Positions 1-13,816 of a stretch of DNA of 64,000 nucleotides are shown piece by piece. Every line of letters starts with the position of its first letter. Within the stretch, counting starts at the first letter, position 1. Origin of the DNA: Apostichopus japonicus (Eukaryota; Echinodermata; Holothuroidea; Aspidochirotida; Stichopodidae). The notes below the pieces were generated by a model. That model did no database searches. It saw nothing but the letters and a program-made list of their open reading frames with translations, and had not been told where the DNA came from. The position numbers were made by a program, and so were the translations under genes. The stretch covers positions 3,596,001 to 3,660,000 of the forward strand of contig NC_092566.1 of the NCBI RefSeq assembly GCF_037975245.1, written 5' to 3'.

Positions 1-217
1 TTACCAAATTTCAGATGTATGCAGATAAGTAACTGACTGGGGAATGACAAACAATTAAAAAGATCGAAGAATTTTATGGCCACTGATTCGAATCCTCTCC
101 TAGCCAAAACTTTCTTTGCTCTTTAAAAAAAAATGAACGTTTCCAATTTAAGATATATTTTAGAAGAAAATACCTTAAAGGGAGTATTTTTTTTTTAAAT
201 AATAGGAGAGATCTTAC

Positions 218-296
218 CTGCTGTAATTTCAGTTCGGTTGAGTAATACTGTGTTGTAGTATAGGTAAGAGAACCAAGAGATCGAGAGAGTCCGAAG
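218..296 (-). CDS. Aminopeptidase exon 19 (penultimate or so)
   Basis: Encodes [20 protein letters not shown] then ELKLQQ, fitting the family G-F-L-RLI--VT--FST-FEL-Q block. It ends in phase 0 at GTAAGA. The terminal exon is outside the window. Confidence 0.88.
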
Positions 297-3200
297 CTGC
301 AACGTATATTGAGAAACATATGGTTAGAAAGTCAGATTATGGTAAATATTATTACTCGCACATTCGAAGAAGGTTAGTGTAACCATCATTATATTCGTTT
401 TTTCGCGCTCTACTTCATTCATATTTTAATTATGCAATTTCTGAAATGCACTTAAATTGTACGGCAGCTCTAACGACTTTAAGAAGTTAATACGATAGTT
501 CGCTTAATTAATGTCGCTCGATGACCTCATTTAAGTTTTTGTGGAGTTTGGGGTTTTTGGTTAAAGTAAAGATCTTTATTATAATTGATTGAATTTGGAA
601 GTTGGCAAAGCATATTCAGAAAGAGATAAATAATAAATGTCTTCGATTGGGGATACATGTTTTTTTGTTTGTTTCTTCTGCGTTGTTTTCTTAACTGTGG
701 TTTTAACACTTACAGGGAGTGTCACAACAACTTTGAACAGACCGCAGATTCCTTGTTAAAACTAAAGAAAATACATGGGAACTTTTGAAGTACGAGAGGG
801 TATAGGAAGCCTTCGACATTGTGGCACCGTTGGACAATTACCCCGAAATCCTAGGGCATATTAGGATAAAATAACGATAATCAAAAACTGTGTGATGCAT
901 TTTATATTTACCGATCAACCAGATATTCCCAGTTGGCGCGGATATAATCCCAAATAAGGGGATTTCCCACGGGATTGCCAGAAATATAAGAAAGCACTGA
1001 GAAGAAATCACCCCTCCTAATCTTGCTCTCGTCCATTGCATATTCAATATATCTGCAACATAATTAAAATCAATATAAATATGAATAAACATATAAACTC
1101 AGCGAGATATAGCTTCCTTGAAATATTAATTACAATATTATATAGAGAAGAATATAAATTCTGCATCTCCTTGTGGAAAAAAACCCCCACAAATGTTGAC
1201 AGTATACCTGCATCGTGTTCAAACTGTTGTATATACATTAACTCTTTGGGTCATAGTAACATTGCCGTCCAGCCTACCCTCTGTCCCCAATACACACAAA
1301 CACACACACCCACATACGCGCGGTGTCACACATGTGCGTATTTCGTGGTCAAAGTTCGGCAAATTGTGCATATGTGAATTGTGTATATGTGTATATATGT
1401 GTATATGTTTATATGTGAATAAATGTTACCTTGAGAGTAACCAAACGTGTCGGGTACGGGCCAATCCGAATGAGATTCGAGACTTTTCGGCAGATGTGTC
1501 CGAGTTTACATAGCGTTCCCACAGGGCGTCCCAGTTGTCTTGGCCTCCGTCCAATTCCATGCCGAATCGCAGAACTGGACTGAGCACGTTCGCAGACACA
1601 CTAGGGTGCACACATGTAAGTAAAAGATGCTTTGTGTTAGACAATTTTATTCAGAACGTAAAGCAATTTCACGTGCTGCCAAGAAATGAAAATGAAAATA
1701 TTTTTCTTTATTTTTTAAATACTTTCTATTATGTTATTACAATGTACTCAACGGAAAGTCTATACCTTAAGTGAACCATTACTAAAAAAATCCTTTTATT
1801 TGTTTCCAAAATGTAAAATGAATTGCAGTATGTATACTCTGTATAACTATGCATGATAAGAAAGAAAACGTTGAAGTAGGTCAGTTTTTAAGGAAACTTC
1901 AGCTTACGGTTCATTATTGAGGAACTTGTAGAACTGGGTCAGTGCTTCATTAAGACAATCCGGGTCACCACTGCTACACGACAAATAGATGATATCCGTT
2001 CTTAAGAAGCTGTGAATATTAAATGATATTTTAAAAATAAGTATTTGTGCAGGAGGTATACAAACATCGTAAAAAGTGTCAGTTTTGCAGATTCGTTTGA
2101 AGGTTTCTTGCATTACTTTCCAAACATATAGTTTTCCCCTTTTACGTTTTTAGGGAAAGAAATACATCCAACCCTTTCGCCTTATTTTCTTACGATTTCC
2201 CCTAATTTTGGTACTCAGATTTCTTACAGTTATTCAGCTGTTTTAAATTTTTGTGTAGGACAATCTAGTCGATGAAACTTAATTTAAAATTAAATTAAAG
2301 TTTGCTTACTTCTCTAAATGAGACACTTCAGCACTCCAATCATTGTACTTGTTCAATAAATGTTTGGTTTTGCTTTGCAAGTAAACCTGAAATAAAAAGT
2401 TACAAAAGAAACTATGAAAAGTAAGCATATACACCCTGGACATGCTAGCAGACCAATGGCGGTCAAAAATGTCATAAAATCTGTTCATTTTGTCAGCCTT
2501 TGGAACGCTATGTTCATTCAGTTATGGCTGTAATGCATCTTGAAACCTTCCTTACCTCCACCCCCACCTCCCAATCGCCACCCATTTCGATGACGCTAAT
2601 GGTGACGATGATGACGACGATGATGACGACGATGACGATTATGACGACGATGATGACAATAATGACGATGATGATCGAAGTCTGTACTGTAGCAATGCAT
2701 CACAAAACTGCAGTTGGTGTCCTTCGAAAACAAACTTTTTAAATTTTACGAATATTCAAAAGACGACAGCTTCATTAGTCAACATTTGTGCAATAACTAT
2801 CGTCCATAATATGGAAAAGACCAAGTCATGTATGAGGAGAAGCGGAGGGTGGGGGGGGGAGGGGTACTGCACGAACAAAAACATTCAGTTGAATTCTATA
2901 GCCGGAAAGAGAAAGGCCTAGGGCGAGGTCTTCCTTTCTCATACTTACCTGGATAAGCAGTCTAAAATTTTATGAGGCGGATCGGGCCGAAATTTTACAG
3001 TGAAAGGAACTCTTACGAAGAAGGTTACCTATGTAGTAAGAGACCCTTCTTCCCGACTATAACTGAAAGGAAAGTACTTCAGGTTTAACATTTAAGTTTT
3101 CTCTTTAAAACTGAACTCACCCTCCAATCTGCAAATGCAGGCTGGTATCTAAGGATGTCACTGAGCCACATAAAATTACTATATGCGGCGTCCCATGGAA

Positions 3201-6200
3201 TATATTCAATTTCTTTGTCCATGTAAACGGTCATATCCAACACTTTCTCGTAGTCCAATTGTTCTGCCCTAAATATAGAAAACAAAAACGAAACGTGTTT
3301 AATATACCCATAGAAATTATCTTCGAACTCCGATAAATGTGTCGCAACCCCCCCCCCACCCCTATCACCTCCCCCATATCGCTTCTTTTGAATCACGATC
3401 ATTTGTTTTATCAGCTGTATTGTGTTTCTGATACCATTCTATACTGCAGTTTAGCATATCAATTACTGTATACCACATCCAAAAATTTGTTGTCAACATT
3501 TCCTAACGAATTGTGAAAGTGACGGATAGGAATGGGCTTACATGTAGAAATAGTAACCATAGAAACAGCTATCTACTTCTGACATAATGCTTTAGTTTAG
3601 GCTATGGCTTACTGTGGCAGATTGAAAGCATCGTCCAAAATTTCCAACGATCCTGATAAGGATCAACTAAAATATTTACATATGAAAATGTTCCTTTCAA
3701 TTGCCGTGATCCATTGAGTTAAGATGTATATAATCTCTTGACACAATGCTTCAGTTTAGACTATGGCTTACTGTGCCAGATTGAAAGCATCGTCCAAAAT
3801 TTCCAAACGATCCTGATAAGGATCAACTGAAATATTTACATAGGGAAATGTTCCTTTCAATTGCCGTGATCCATTGAGTTAAGATGTATATAATCTCTTG
3901 ACACAATGCTTCAGTTTAGACTATGACTTACTGTGGCAGATTGAAAGCATCGTTCAAAATTTCCAAACGATCCTGGTAAGGATCAACTGAAATATTTACA
4001 TAGGAAAATGTTCCTTTCAATTGCCGTGATCCATTGAGTTAAGATGTATATAATCTCTTGACACAATGCTTCAGTTTAGACTATGACTTACTGTGCCAGA
4101 TTGAAAGCATCGTCCAAAATTTCCAAACGATCCTGATAAGGATCAACTGAAATATTTACATAGGGAAATGTTCCTTTCAATTGCCGTGATCCATTGAGTT
4201 AAGATGTATATAATCTCTTGACACAATGCTTCAGTTTAGACTATGACTTACTGTGCCAGATTGAAAGCATCGTCCAAAATTTCCAAACGATCCTGATAAG
4301 GATCAACTGAAATATTTACATAGGGAAATGTTCCTTTCAATTGCCGTGATCCATTGAGTTAAGATGTATATAATCTCTTGACACAATGCTTCAGTTTAGA
4401 CTATGACTTACTGTGCCAGATTGAAAGCATCGTCCAGCAATCCGGAACGATCAGTGATAGGGATCATCTAAAAGAAATAAAAGGAAAGGGATCGAATAGA
4501 AAGCTCAACATAGAGGTTCTTAAGTTTTACGACGTACGGCAATGATTTAGACTGTATTAACAGTATAGTGACATATACACATCTCCTATCTTTTGTGTCA
4601 CATGAAGAGCATTTTTCTTTGATGAACCAATTTTAGTGTCTGCTCATTCACTGTGTTTTTAATGACAGGTTATCAGACAAACTCACATCCATTAAAAATA
4701 AAATTTGCTTTGACTTTCTTTTTTATCCTTACCGTGTGGTCCGTGTTGAGTTGTAGCGATAGAGCTTCCCAATTAGCAATGTCGTAGTTTACTCTATAGT
4801 AACCTTTCTCCTCATAGTTGGCGATGTACCAGTCAGAGTTGTCGCCAGTCACTACGACTGCAAAATAGATGAAAATTTAAATATAAACAAAAGCATCATA
4901 TGAAATAATGAGCCAATCAGATCGCGTTTCCAGTCGCTTCGATTGCAAGACAAAAACAGAAAGAGAGAAAAGTGTTAACATAACAATAGCATATTGAAAA
5001 AATAATAAGCCAATCAAGACGCTTGTCGGGTCGCTTCAAAGCAAAACAAAATAATTGTTAACATTACGATAATGGTATACATTGTAAACTATGCATATTA
5101 TAGGTCCAAAATATACCCCTCCTCTCCACAGTATAGAATTTTCAAATAAGGATACAACTACCTTACAATGTTGTTGTGTGTGAGTTGCTTCAAGTCCCCA
5201 ACACTAGTCTTGGTCAAGACGCTCTTTCTATATATAAATATCGTCGAATTATAACATATAAATATAGTTTTATATATATTTTTGTATTTCTTATATTGTG
5301 CGAGTATCGAAATTTCCGATTTTATGGAGCAATAAGGTTTTACTTACTTACTATAACACTAGCTGAGGACGCCCTTTCACAAATCTGCCGGTCAGGGATA
5401 TTAGGCCTTAAAACTTGTTTTCACAGATTTTCGAAAGAGAAAGTGAGGGCGCACTCATAAAGGAACTCTAAGTTGTAACAGGCAAAGTGACAGCAGATTA
5501 CCAGGATCTTGAACAAGACTACCCCAACACCTGCAGAATTGCATCGTTATGGACAGTTAATTGAATTGAGGTTTATAAGGTTATAACATTCACCATCTGT
5601 GTCAGTTCTCTCCATCCACTGATACTTGGGAGGACCATCCAATTGCATCTGGAATTTCGAAGAAAAAGGGATTTCCCACTTGTAGCTGCAAATAGTAAAG
5701 GAAGACGAATAAGCAAGACCAGACTATTATCAAATCGCGCAATGTGGTGTTATCAGTAATAAATAAAGATATTCAACACTTAAGATATAAGGTTCTGCAA
5801 TGAAAATAGTATGGAACTTAGATAAGTATTTCTAGATTCTATTCAGTGAGTGAAGGGACTATGAATGAATCATATCGGGGAAGTGAAGGGGGGTGGGGGG
5901 TCCTAGCCTAATATGTGATTAACCCTGCCAAAATCATTCAACTCAATTCAGTCAATTGACTTGATTCTTTACAATCAAGAAATCGGATCCTATCAATCGA
6001 TCTCAAGTGAATCCAACCACAATGAATTTTTTTATCATGTTATGCTATAAAGTAATCAATAATCAATAAAAAAAAGCGCATTCTATTGCCATCGACTATC
6101 TGGGACCAGTTAAAATCATATGTGTGGATCCTGCGGGATAATGTTGCTTGTAACGAACGATCAATTGGATCCATTACATTCAACAACTAACTCGATCCTA

Positions 6201-9200
6201 CAGCAGTCAAGAAGAACGGGATCCATTGTATATCGAACCATTGGAAAATTTGGATCATGGATCAATCAATTCTATTACAAATAATAATCAATAAAATTGG
6301 TTCCTTTACATCCTGCTGAAATTAAACAACTGCTTGTTGTACTCCTCTACTGGATCTTTCAGCAATCAATGAACTGCATAGGCCTATTTGCCGCATTAAT
6401 TAATAACCTGTAACCAATCAATCGATCGATCGATCAATCAACAAGACCACTAGGCTGCAATCACAACAGAAAAGGGTCAATAAAGATCACTTACTCATAT
6501 GGACTCTCGAACGGAGCCGCAGATCTGTTTGCATTCGGGTCGACGAGGAACCATTCCTGGTTTAGGACCAGGTCATTCATGTCCTTTTCAACATTTACTA
6601 CGGGGAAGCCCATTTGCTTCGTCCACGTATCCATAATGTCAGCAATATCGAGGTTTCCTCCTACGATATCGTTGTATGCCTGTTGTAGTGATAAAAGTCT
6701 CCACTCAATATTTTTATTCAAAGGGAAAATGATAAAACAAGAACTCCGAGCAAAAAGAAAAAGCCCCAAAGACCCCAGCGTTGTCGATTGGCGGATCACT
6801 GCAGAGTCGGTTGCAACTCATGCCCAAGCCCACCCCCGTATATTGGCATTGGTAAAATTGATCGACACTGCTGAATGATTTTACTTCTTGACAACGTAAA
6901 CAAAATTGAACTGCATGTATATGTTTGGATGCTGTATACTCTCTTGTAACTGTTCCCATTATATAATTAGTATGCATCGGTGCCGAGAGCGAGATCGGAG
7001 TCGGCGGACATATTAATGTAACGGCGCCCTCTTTAGAAGTCTTCATATTTTCCTATATTAAGTGTATCAAAAGGAATACATTATTCTTTCCCGCATATTA
7101 AGACCCCTAACACCCCCTCTCCCACCCTCGTCAGATTTGACTGTAAGGGATATTTGAAATTATTCGAAGATCCAAAAACTCACCAATTGTAACTGCTCCC
7201 ATAGGTCTGCGCTCTTAGCATTGCCAAACTCGTATTTTTTCAGGTATCTCTTAAATAGAGCAGAAAAGGAGAAGATTTTCAGTTTTATAGGTTGAATTAT
7301 GTTTTGAAATGGCAGCTGGTATATAGATTTGAAATAGAAACTTACCATTACCCAAGTAAGATTATGTATGCTGTAACGAAAGCACATTGGTCGCATAATG
7401 ATATCATAAAGTGGTATGATACATACTTTAAGTTCCTATTAAACTCCTGCACTTGTCTTTAACCCTTTGCACTTTGACCTTCAAGCCCCCCCCCTACCCT
7501 CCCCTTAATTCCCACGGTTCCCGAATAAAAAAATACATTAGAAATTGTTCGGTCCATTTTCAGAAATCTGGGCTTAGGACCCCTTATTTTCAGACGAAGA
7601 GAAACGTACCCCAAAAAACTAGGACCACGTGTTTTCTTTCTTACTCATGATTGGTCCATTGATTGATAGATTTGATGAATATTAATGATGTTCCGAAGTA
7701 TGTAATATTAAAGCAATTGTGGATCAGATGCAGCATCACGTGTGACCCCAAGCTTTGCGACCTCTGATCAGTTTTTAAAAAAGGGAAATTAGTACTAGAA
7801 AAGGCATCATCCAGTACTCACGATCAGTAAATTATGGCCGTATAATTTATACCTATTTAATGTTCCCAATCAGCATCTTGAAGTAATTTTACAGCGTTTA
7901 ATTGAACTTTTAGTTGACATTCGCCTCATTACAATAAGTACGAGGAGGGATGCTGAGGAGACCTGCGTATCAGTGGTTCACCTAATCTATTGACCCATTT
8001 CCTAATGTCACATCCTATACCCATATCTCAGTTGAATATTTCATATGGAGAGTCAACAATATTTGAACTATTTAAAACCCCATCAGCCAACTCGTTACTT
8101 TCACTCCACTATCGGTACTATTGAATATATATTCGTGTTACGTCACTTCACGTAACACCGTCCTGATCACCCGGCCACAGACTCGATGTAAGGGATCTGG
8201 GACTAAGAGGGCGTCAGTTGAGTCGTTTAGTTTTTTGGGGGTGACTTTTCGTAAAAAAAAAGGTACATAGATTGTCATAGATCACTTACTTGTAGTCCCT
8301 CTTTGAAAGACTCTTCACCCATGAAGTCATTAAGCATCCTAATGACAGAGGCACCCTGTATGAAGAGAACAATTGGACTTTGTTATCAGGTAGGCGTATA
8401 GGAATATAGCGGGGGTGGGAGGGGTGGAAGGGAGGGTGGCTTCCATTTTATGGATAAAATCGTTGATACTAAAGTGACATTACTTACATTAATGTATTTA
8501 GAAGTCTCTTAATGTTAAAGTTTATTAGGTGTAGCAAATCCAACGCTGAGTACTTATACATGTTGTACACTTGTCCATATCGCTGAAGCTATATATCCGG
8601 ACAATTCACAACATAACTTACGTCATTGACTGAGTGAAAAATGCTGACAAACCTCCGCATGACAGTAAGAAAAGACTCGTAATAGAATAAATACACTTTC
8701 TGCTGACACACCCACATCCACCCCCACCATCCACGGAACCATCCCCAACCCCACGCACCCGCAACCACACCTCTGTATATTTCATAGATGTTTTCACTTA
8801 CAAACAGAATTTTGAACGAAAATTCAAGGGTGATAAATGCATGTTCCCATTTGTCCCGGCATGATCTATGTATATGAACACTTGTTGACGTCACCAGAAT
8901 TTCATGGTTACGGTCTCTGTCTATACTAGTCGAGAATAGTTGCTTTATTTCACTTTAATGAGGTATCAAACATATCACATGATATGATATAAAGAATTCA
9001 TAAAGTTACAAAGTGAAGGGTGGGCGATAATATGAATGCCCCGCCCCCATGCCACCGTTCCTAGTGCTCCCTCCCCCCCCCCCCCCGAAGGAACGTCACA
9101 CATACCACACCATCAACCCCTCAAGTCTCACCTTACTGTAAGATATAGAATCAAACACTTCTGATATTTCCTCCGGTCTGTTCACATCGATGATGATGGG

Positions 9201-12200
9201 ATGAGAACTCACGATTTGGTCAAGTCGAAACACGGAATATAAATCATTAACAACGAATTGTTCTTGCTGTGCTCGAAGAAAAGAAAAAAAAAATTAAATG
9301 ACAATTCAAGCCTAGATATTGATGATATTATCTTCGAGTATGATAGCTTACCAACATATTTTAACTTCACAGTAGAGTAAGCATGCGCGGTGGAAGTGCC
9401 CGCGTCTCCGTCGCACCCCTGAGAATGTTTAGGGTGTAAAATTTCAACGGTACAGATAAAGACTCACTTGTACTAGGATATTGGTCATTCTGGTAAGGCT
9501 TGCGTCCTAGCGACGATAGACTGAAGTCACCTAGCCTAATCAGTGGCGGAGCTACGGGTGTTGGTCAGGAAGGGGCGAGAATGGTCTGTAGGGGCGCTTT
9601 CGACACTATCTAAGCGGAGTGCCACCACAGGTTTGCGCGGAGCGTACAGACATTTTTGAGTAAAGACACTCCCTAGGTCGCGGGAAATGACCCTTTTCAG
9701 GCCTTGCTAATTTGAGCAATTTTTTTAGAAAATTACACCAACAAAATGTGACAAATGTCAATAGGTAGATGAGAGCGCTTTAAAAAAGTCAATAATCGCG
9801 AATAAGTAAAAAGTGGTAAAGATCTGAAAAGGGCGCCAGCAGTCCATTTGAGTCCGTCAGGGGGCATCTGCCACTGAGCCTAATCGGGATTTTAAACATT
9901 TGTATATATCTGGATAAATTAGAACATTCATTTTAACATTCGTATACTAAAGTCCAATTGATTACCATGTTGGTTAGGTCTGTTGCAAGCTTCTCATATT
10001 CCGCGGTAGGATAATAACGTTATATACTGAACTCATTATGTCGATATTTGCTTTCCTATACTATACGGACCTTACTTGGAAAAGAGTTTATCAAAGTCCA
10101 TGCTTGAGTCGCATGTCGGTGTGGATATGACTGTTTGTGTTGTTGTATGTGGCCATGTCTAGGCCTCACAACTGGTGACATGGAGACAAAAGAAATTCAT
10201 GTAACCAGTTGTCGAACAATAGAGAACATTAGTCATTGGTTATCCAGACAATGGGTTAGAATAAAGGAATTGTCGTCGGTTGTAGCAAATATAATAGAAA
10301 ACCAGATTGCGTGTGTTTGTTTGTTTGTGTGCGTGTGTTTGTTTGTCAAAGCCGTTGATTTACGACTCTGGTTTGTATCTCTATGGTTACGGTTAACGCC
10401 GTTCGTATTTTAAGACCTCCCGCCATCTATCTGAAAACATTTTACCATTTGCCAGGTAGGCTCAGCCTGATCAGCTCCCAGATACTCGACGTAACTAGCA
10501 AATCCTTCGTTTAGCCAGAGATCATCCCACCAGTCCATGGTTACTATGTTGCCGAACCACTGAGTGAAAAAAAAAACATAAGAAAAATAAAAGGATAACA
10601 TTTTATTTTGATCAATCTCGATAAAATGTCTCCTGAGGAACCAACTTTCTGCATTTAAATAATATACAATATTAACCAATAATTCTACTGTTTATATACG
10701 CGCGTTTTCAATTATCATCATCGTAATCGTCATCGTAATCGTCTTTGTCATCGTCATCGTCGTCGTCGTCATCGTCATCGTCATCGTCGTCGTTGTCATC
10801 ATCATTATCATTACAACTATTGAAGCATGATAGGAGAGGATGATAAGAGAAGATGATACTTAAGAGAGGACAGTGCAGAGTGGTATGAGCATTGGCAACT
10901 TTTCCCAAATGACTATTTAACGTCAATCAATGAATGTCTTCATAAACACATTTCATTCTATTACCGTATGTACCAGCGTTTCTATTCCTTGACATGACCC
11001 GGAAATGAGATACGCGCATGCGCGGTTGTAATACATGCCATATTCCTCGTTTATCGTACCTGATGGGCTAATTCGTGAGATACAACTACACAGACCAGTT
11101 GTTTATAAGATGCAGATGAGGTGACGTTATCGATGAGAAGATACTGCTCTCTGTAAGTGATCAGACCCCAATTTTCCATCGCACCGGCACTAAAATCTGG
11201 AATGGCGATCATATCTGCAAAAGTGATAGATAAAATGAACTTGTAAAATCGGAAAAAACGACCTCTCTGTAGTCCTCATCAAAAGGGCACGTTAGCGGTT
11301 TCAGCAGTGTAGGGTCTGACCGTACGAACAGCATATTTATAACAACAACAACAGCAACAACAACAAAACAAAGTAACGGTTCATTGTTCTGCATCTAATT
11401 ACAAAGTGATTAACTGTTTAATCCGATACAGAAATTTGTGTGCCACAAAACTAATCTTAATTTTATTTCTTATCGTTTGTGAAAAATATTGCAAAACGTC
11501 TTTTGAAGTTTATGCTTAATTCGTTCAATCGTAATGTGATTTCGAAGCAGACATGGATGTTTTTAGGGTATCTTTCTTCGATTTGAGAAAGATATTTAGT
11601 GAGAAATTTGTACCACAGTCAGTATAGAAGACAACTTTTTTGTATGAAGCCATGCAAGAAAGGAACAGCTTGTGTATATTCTGTAAGTAATGTACATGTG
11701 CATCACGATTTTTTTACCAACAATCAGCAGTGTCACCAGCATGTGGGGAAGGGAGAGGAAAGGGCTGAATGAGTCATAACACTTGCACCATCCTTTACCG
11801 TCCCCTTCCCGCACCATGTCCCCTCCCGCTCCTTCCCCCTCACCAGTTAGAGTGACATTAGGGTAGTCTCAGTCGTTTAGACGTTTAATGTCTCCCTTTG
11901 GCTTTCCTTGTGTAAGCCTATGCTTCTTTGCGTATCTTATTGCAGGGAACAGGAAGGGCGGGTGGGCGGGTGGGGGGGGGGTTAATGGGGAAAGGGAGGG
12001 AATGTGGAGGCGAGAGGCGAATATTATGCTTCCCTCGTACTTTGCTTGTCAGAATATGACCGTTAAATTTGTGTTCTTACGAAACCTTGAAGTTGTATCG
12101 TTTTTCACTACTATACTGTTAAATCATTGTAAGGCTTGTTTTAGCTCTAGATATTCTACTTTACGAATGCCAATTTAACATTTAGAAAGAGCGTAACGTA

Positions 12201-13418
12201 TACATATACTTGTATTGGCTTAGTCTATCATCAAAATACCAATTGTGGAAACATTTACCGAGTTTTTTAAGAGAGTACGGTAGACCGAAATATTCTTCAA
12301 AGTATTCGGTGATGTTGATACCGACTTTCAGTGCGTAATAAGCCTCTTCGATCTTGTGTTCTGGAGCGAACACTCGGAACTGAAAGAAAAAATAAACAAC
12401 TTAATGATATAATAACATAATCTTCGTCATTGTCATCATCAGTGCCATCAGCACCAGCATCACCAACACCATGCACCACTTTAATTTATATTAGTCAATA
12501 TAAAAGTAGTCAATATTGTTTTACTGATAATACTGATTATTTACATATAGTAATTATTTAGTAATAATATTTGATTTTTTATATAGCGCTTTACACCAGC
12601 GATAGGTCTCAAAGCGCTTTACAGACGTTATATTACCCTGCATGGTCAATTATAACCTGTCCCAGAGGCAATCCCTCCAGTCGGCAGCAGTTATATACTG
12701 CGCCCAATGACAAGTTACATCACAGGTACCCATTTAACCCCTGGGTGGAGAGAGGCAAGTGAGATAAAGCATCTTGTCCAAGGACACAGGATCAGGATCC
12801 TTGGATCACGAGTCCGATGCCTTAGCCAATTGGCCACCACGCTCTCATAGACCTACACATGTATATCAAGTTATCGTTTGCTTACCGTTACATTGCTTTT
12901 CGTTTTCCCTTCTACGGAACCGAAATCACAGACAATGAAGCAAACTAGATAAGTACTCATTTTAACTTCTGGATCACCAAAGACCGTTTCCACCATTCCA
13001 TCTCCGATATCTATCCTATCCTGGAAAGATATAAATGTAATACATAACGTAGGATAATTGACTGGAGTAAAACTATATTTACTGAGAATAATGAAAAATA
13101 AATAAACAATACCTACTTGTTTTAGCCATGAATGTAAAGCGGGAGGCCCGGGTTCGAATCCCGGTGGGGGCTGGAAGTTTTTTCAGTGTTCTGGATTTTC
13201 CAACTCATTACGATTTCAATTACATATATATTCATTTGCTTTTGTCGTTTACCTCCATTCCATTAACAAAAAGTCTGTTCAAAGTATCGCTTTCGAGATC
13301 CGGCTTTAGGAATCACAAATGATTTCGAGTTGGTTAGCATCATGTTTGATCTCTAGAGTAAGACTAAATATGTCAACAAAAACAGAACTAGAATTTTTCG
13401 ATAGAGGTGACAAACGCC

Positions 13419-13507
<89 letters not shown>

Positions 13508-13743
13508 GTTGATACTAGATGAGACTAGTGGAACACTAGTAGTTGTAACTCGGAGTTTCACGCTTTATAGCGATCTTCAGACAACTCTGAGAGTTGTCTG
13601 AAGATCGCTATAAAGCGTGAAACTCCGAGTTACAACTACTAGTGTTCCACTAGTCTCATCTAGTATCAACATATATTCCGCTCTGTCCAATGGACATAGA
13701 GCACTCTGCGCCAAGATAGACGCCAACCTACTCTACTCTATAA

Positions 13744-13816
<73 letters not shown>

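Larger units (their letters stand above)
297..11059. other. Introns of the aminopeptidase gene, 3' half
   Basis: Between the listed exons I recognise only the tandem exon array, a hAT-like MITE (9541-9876), trinucleotide repeats (2595-2680, 10716-10815), an ATCG run near 6418-6440 and poly-C/G tracts. No other gene or RNA was seen in these introns. Confidence 0.6.

Noticed and set aside
3591-4435. Possible CRISPR-like array (regular 160-bp repeats)
   Set aside because: Units are contiguous 160-bp copies with exon homology and splice sites, with no short repeat/unique spacer pattern, in a eukaryotic gene.
10708-10926. Minus-strand frame ending in a poly-Asp tract
   Set aside because: Trinucleotide microsatellite artefact inside an intron.
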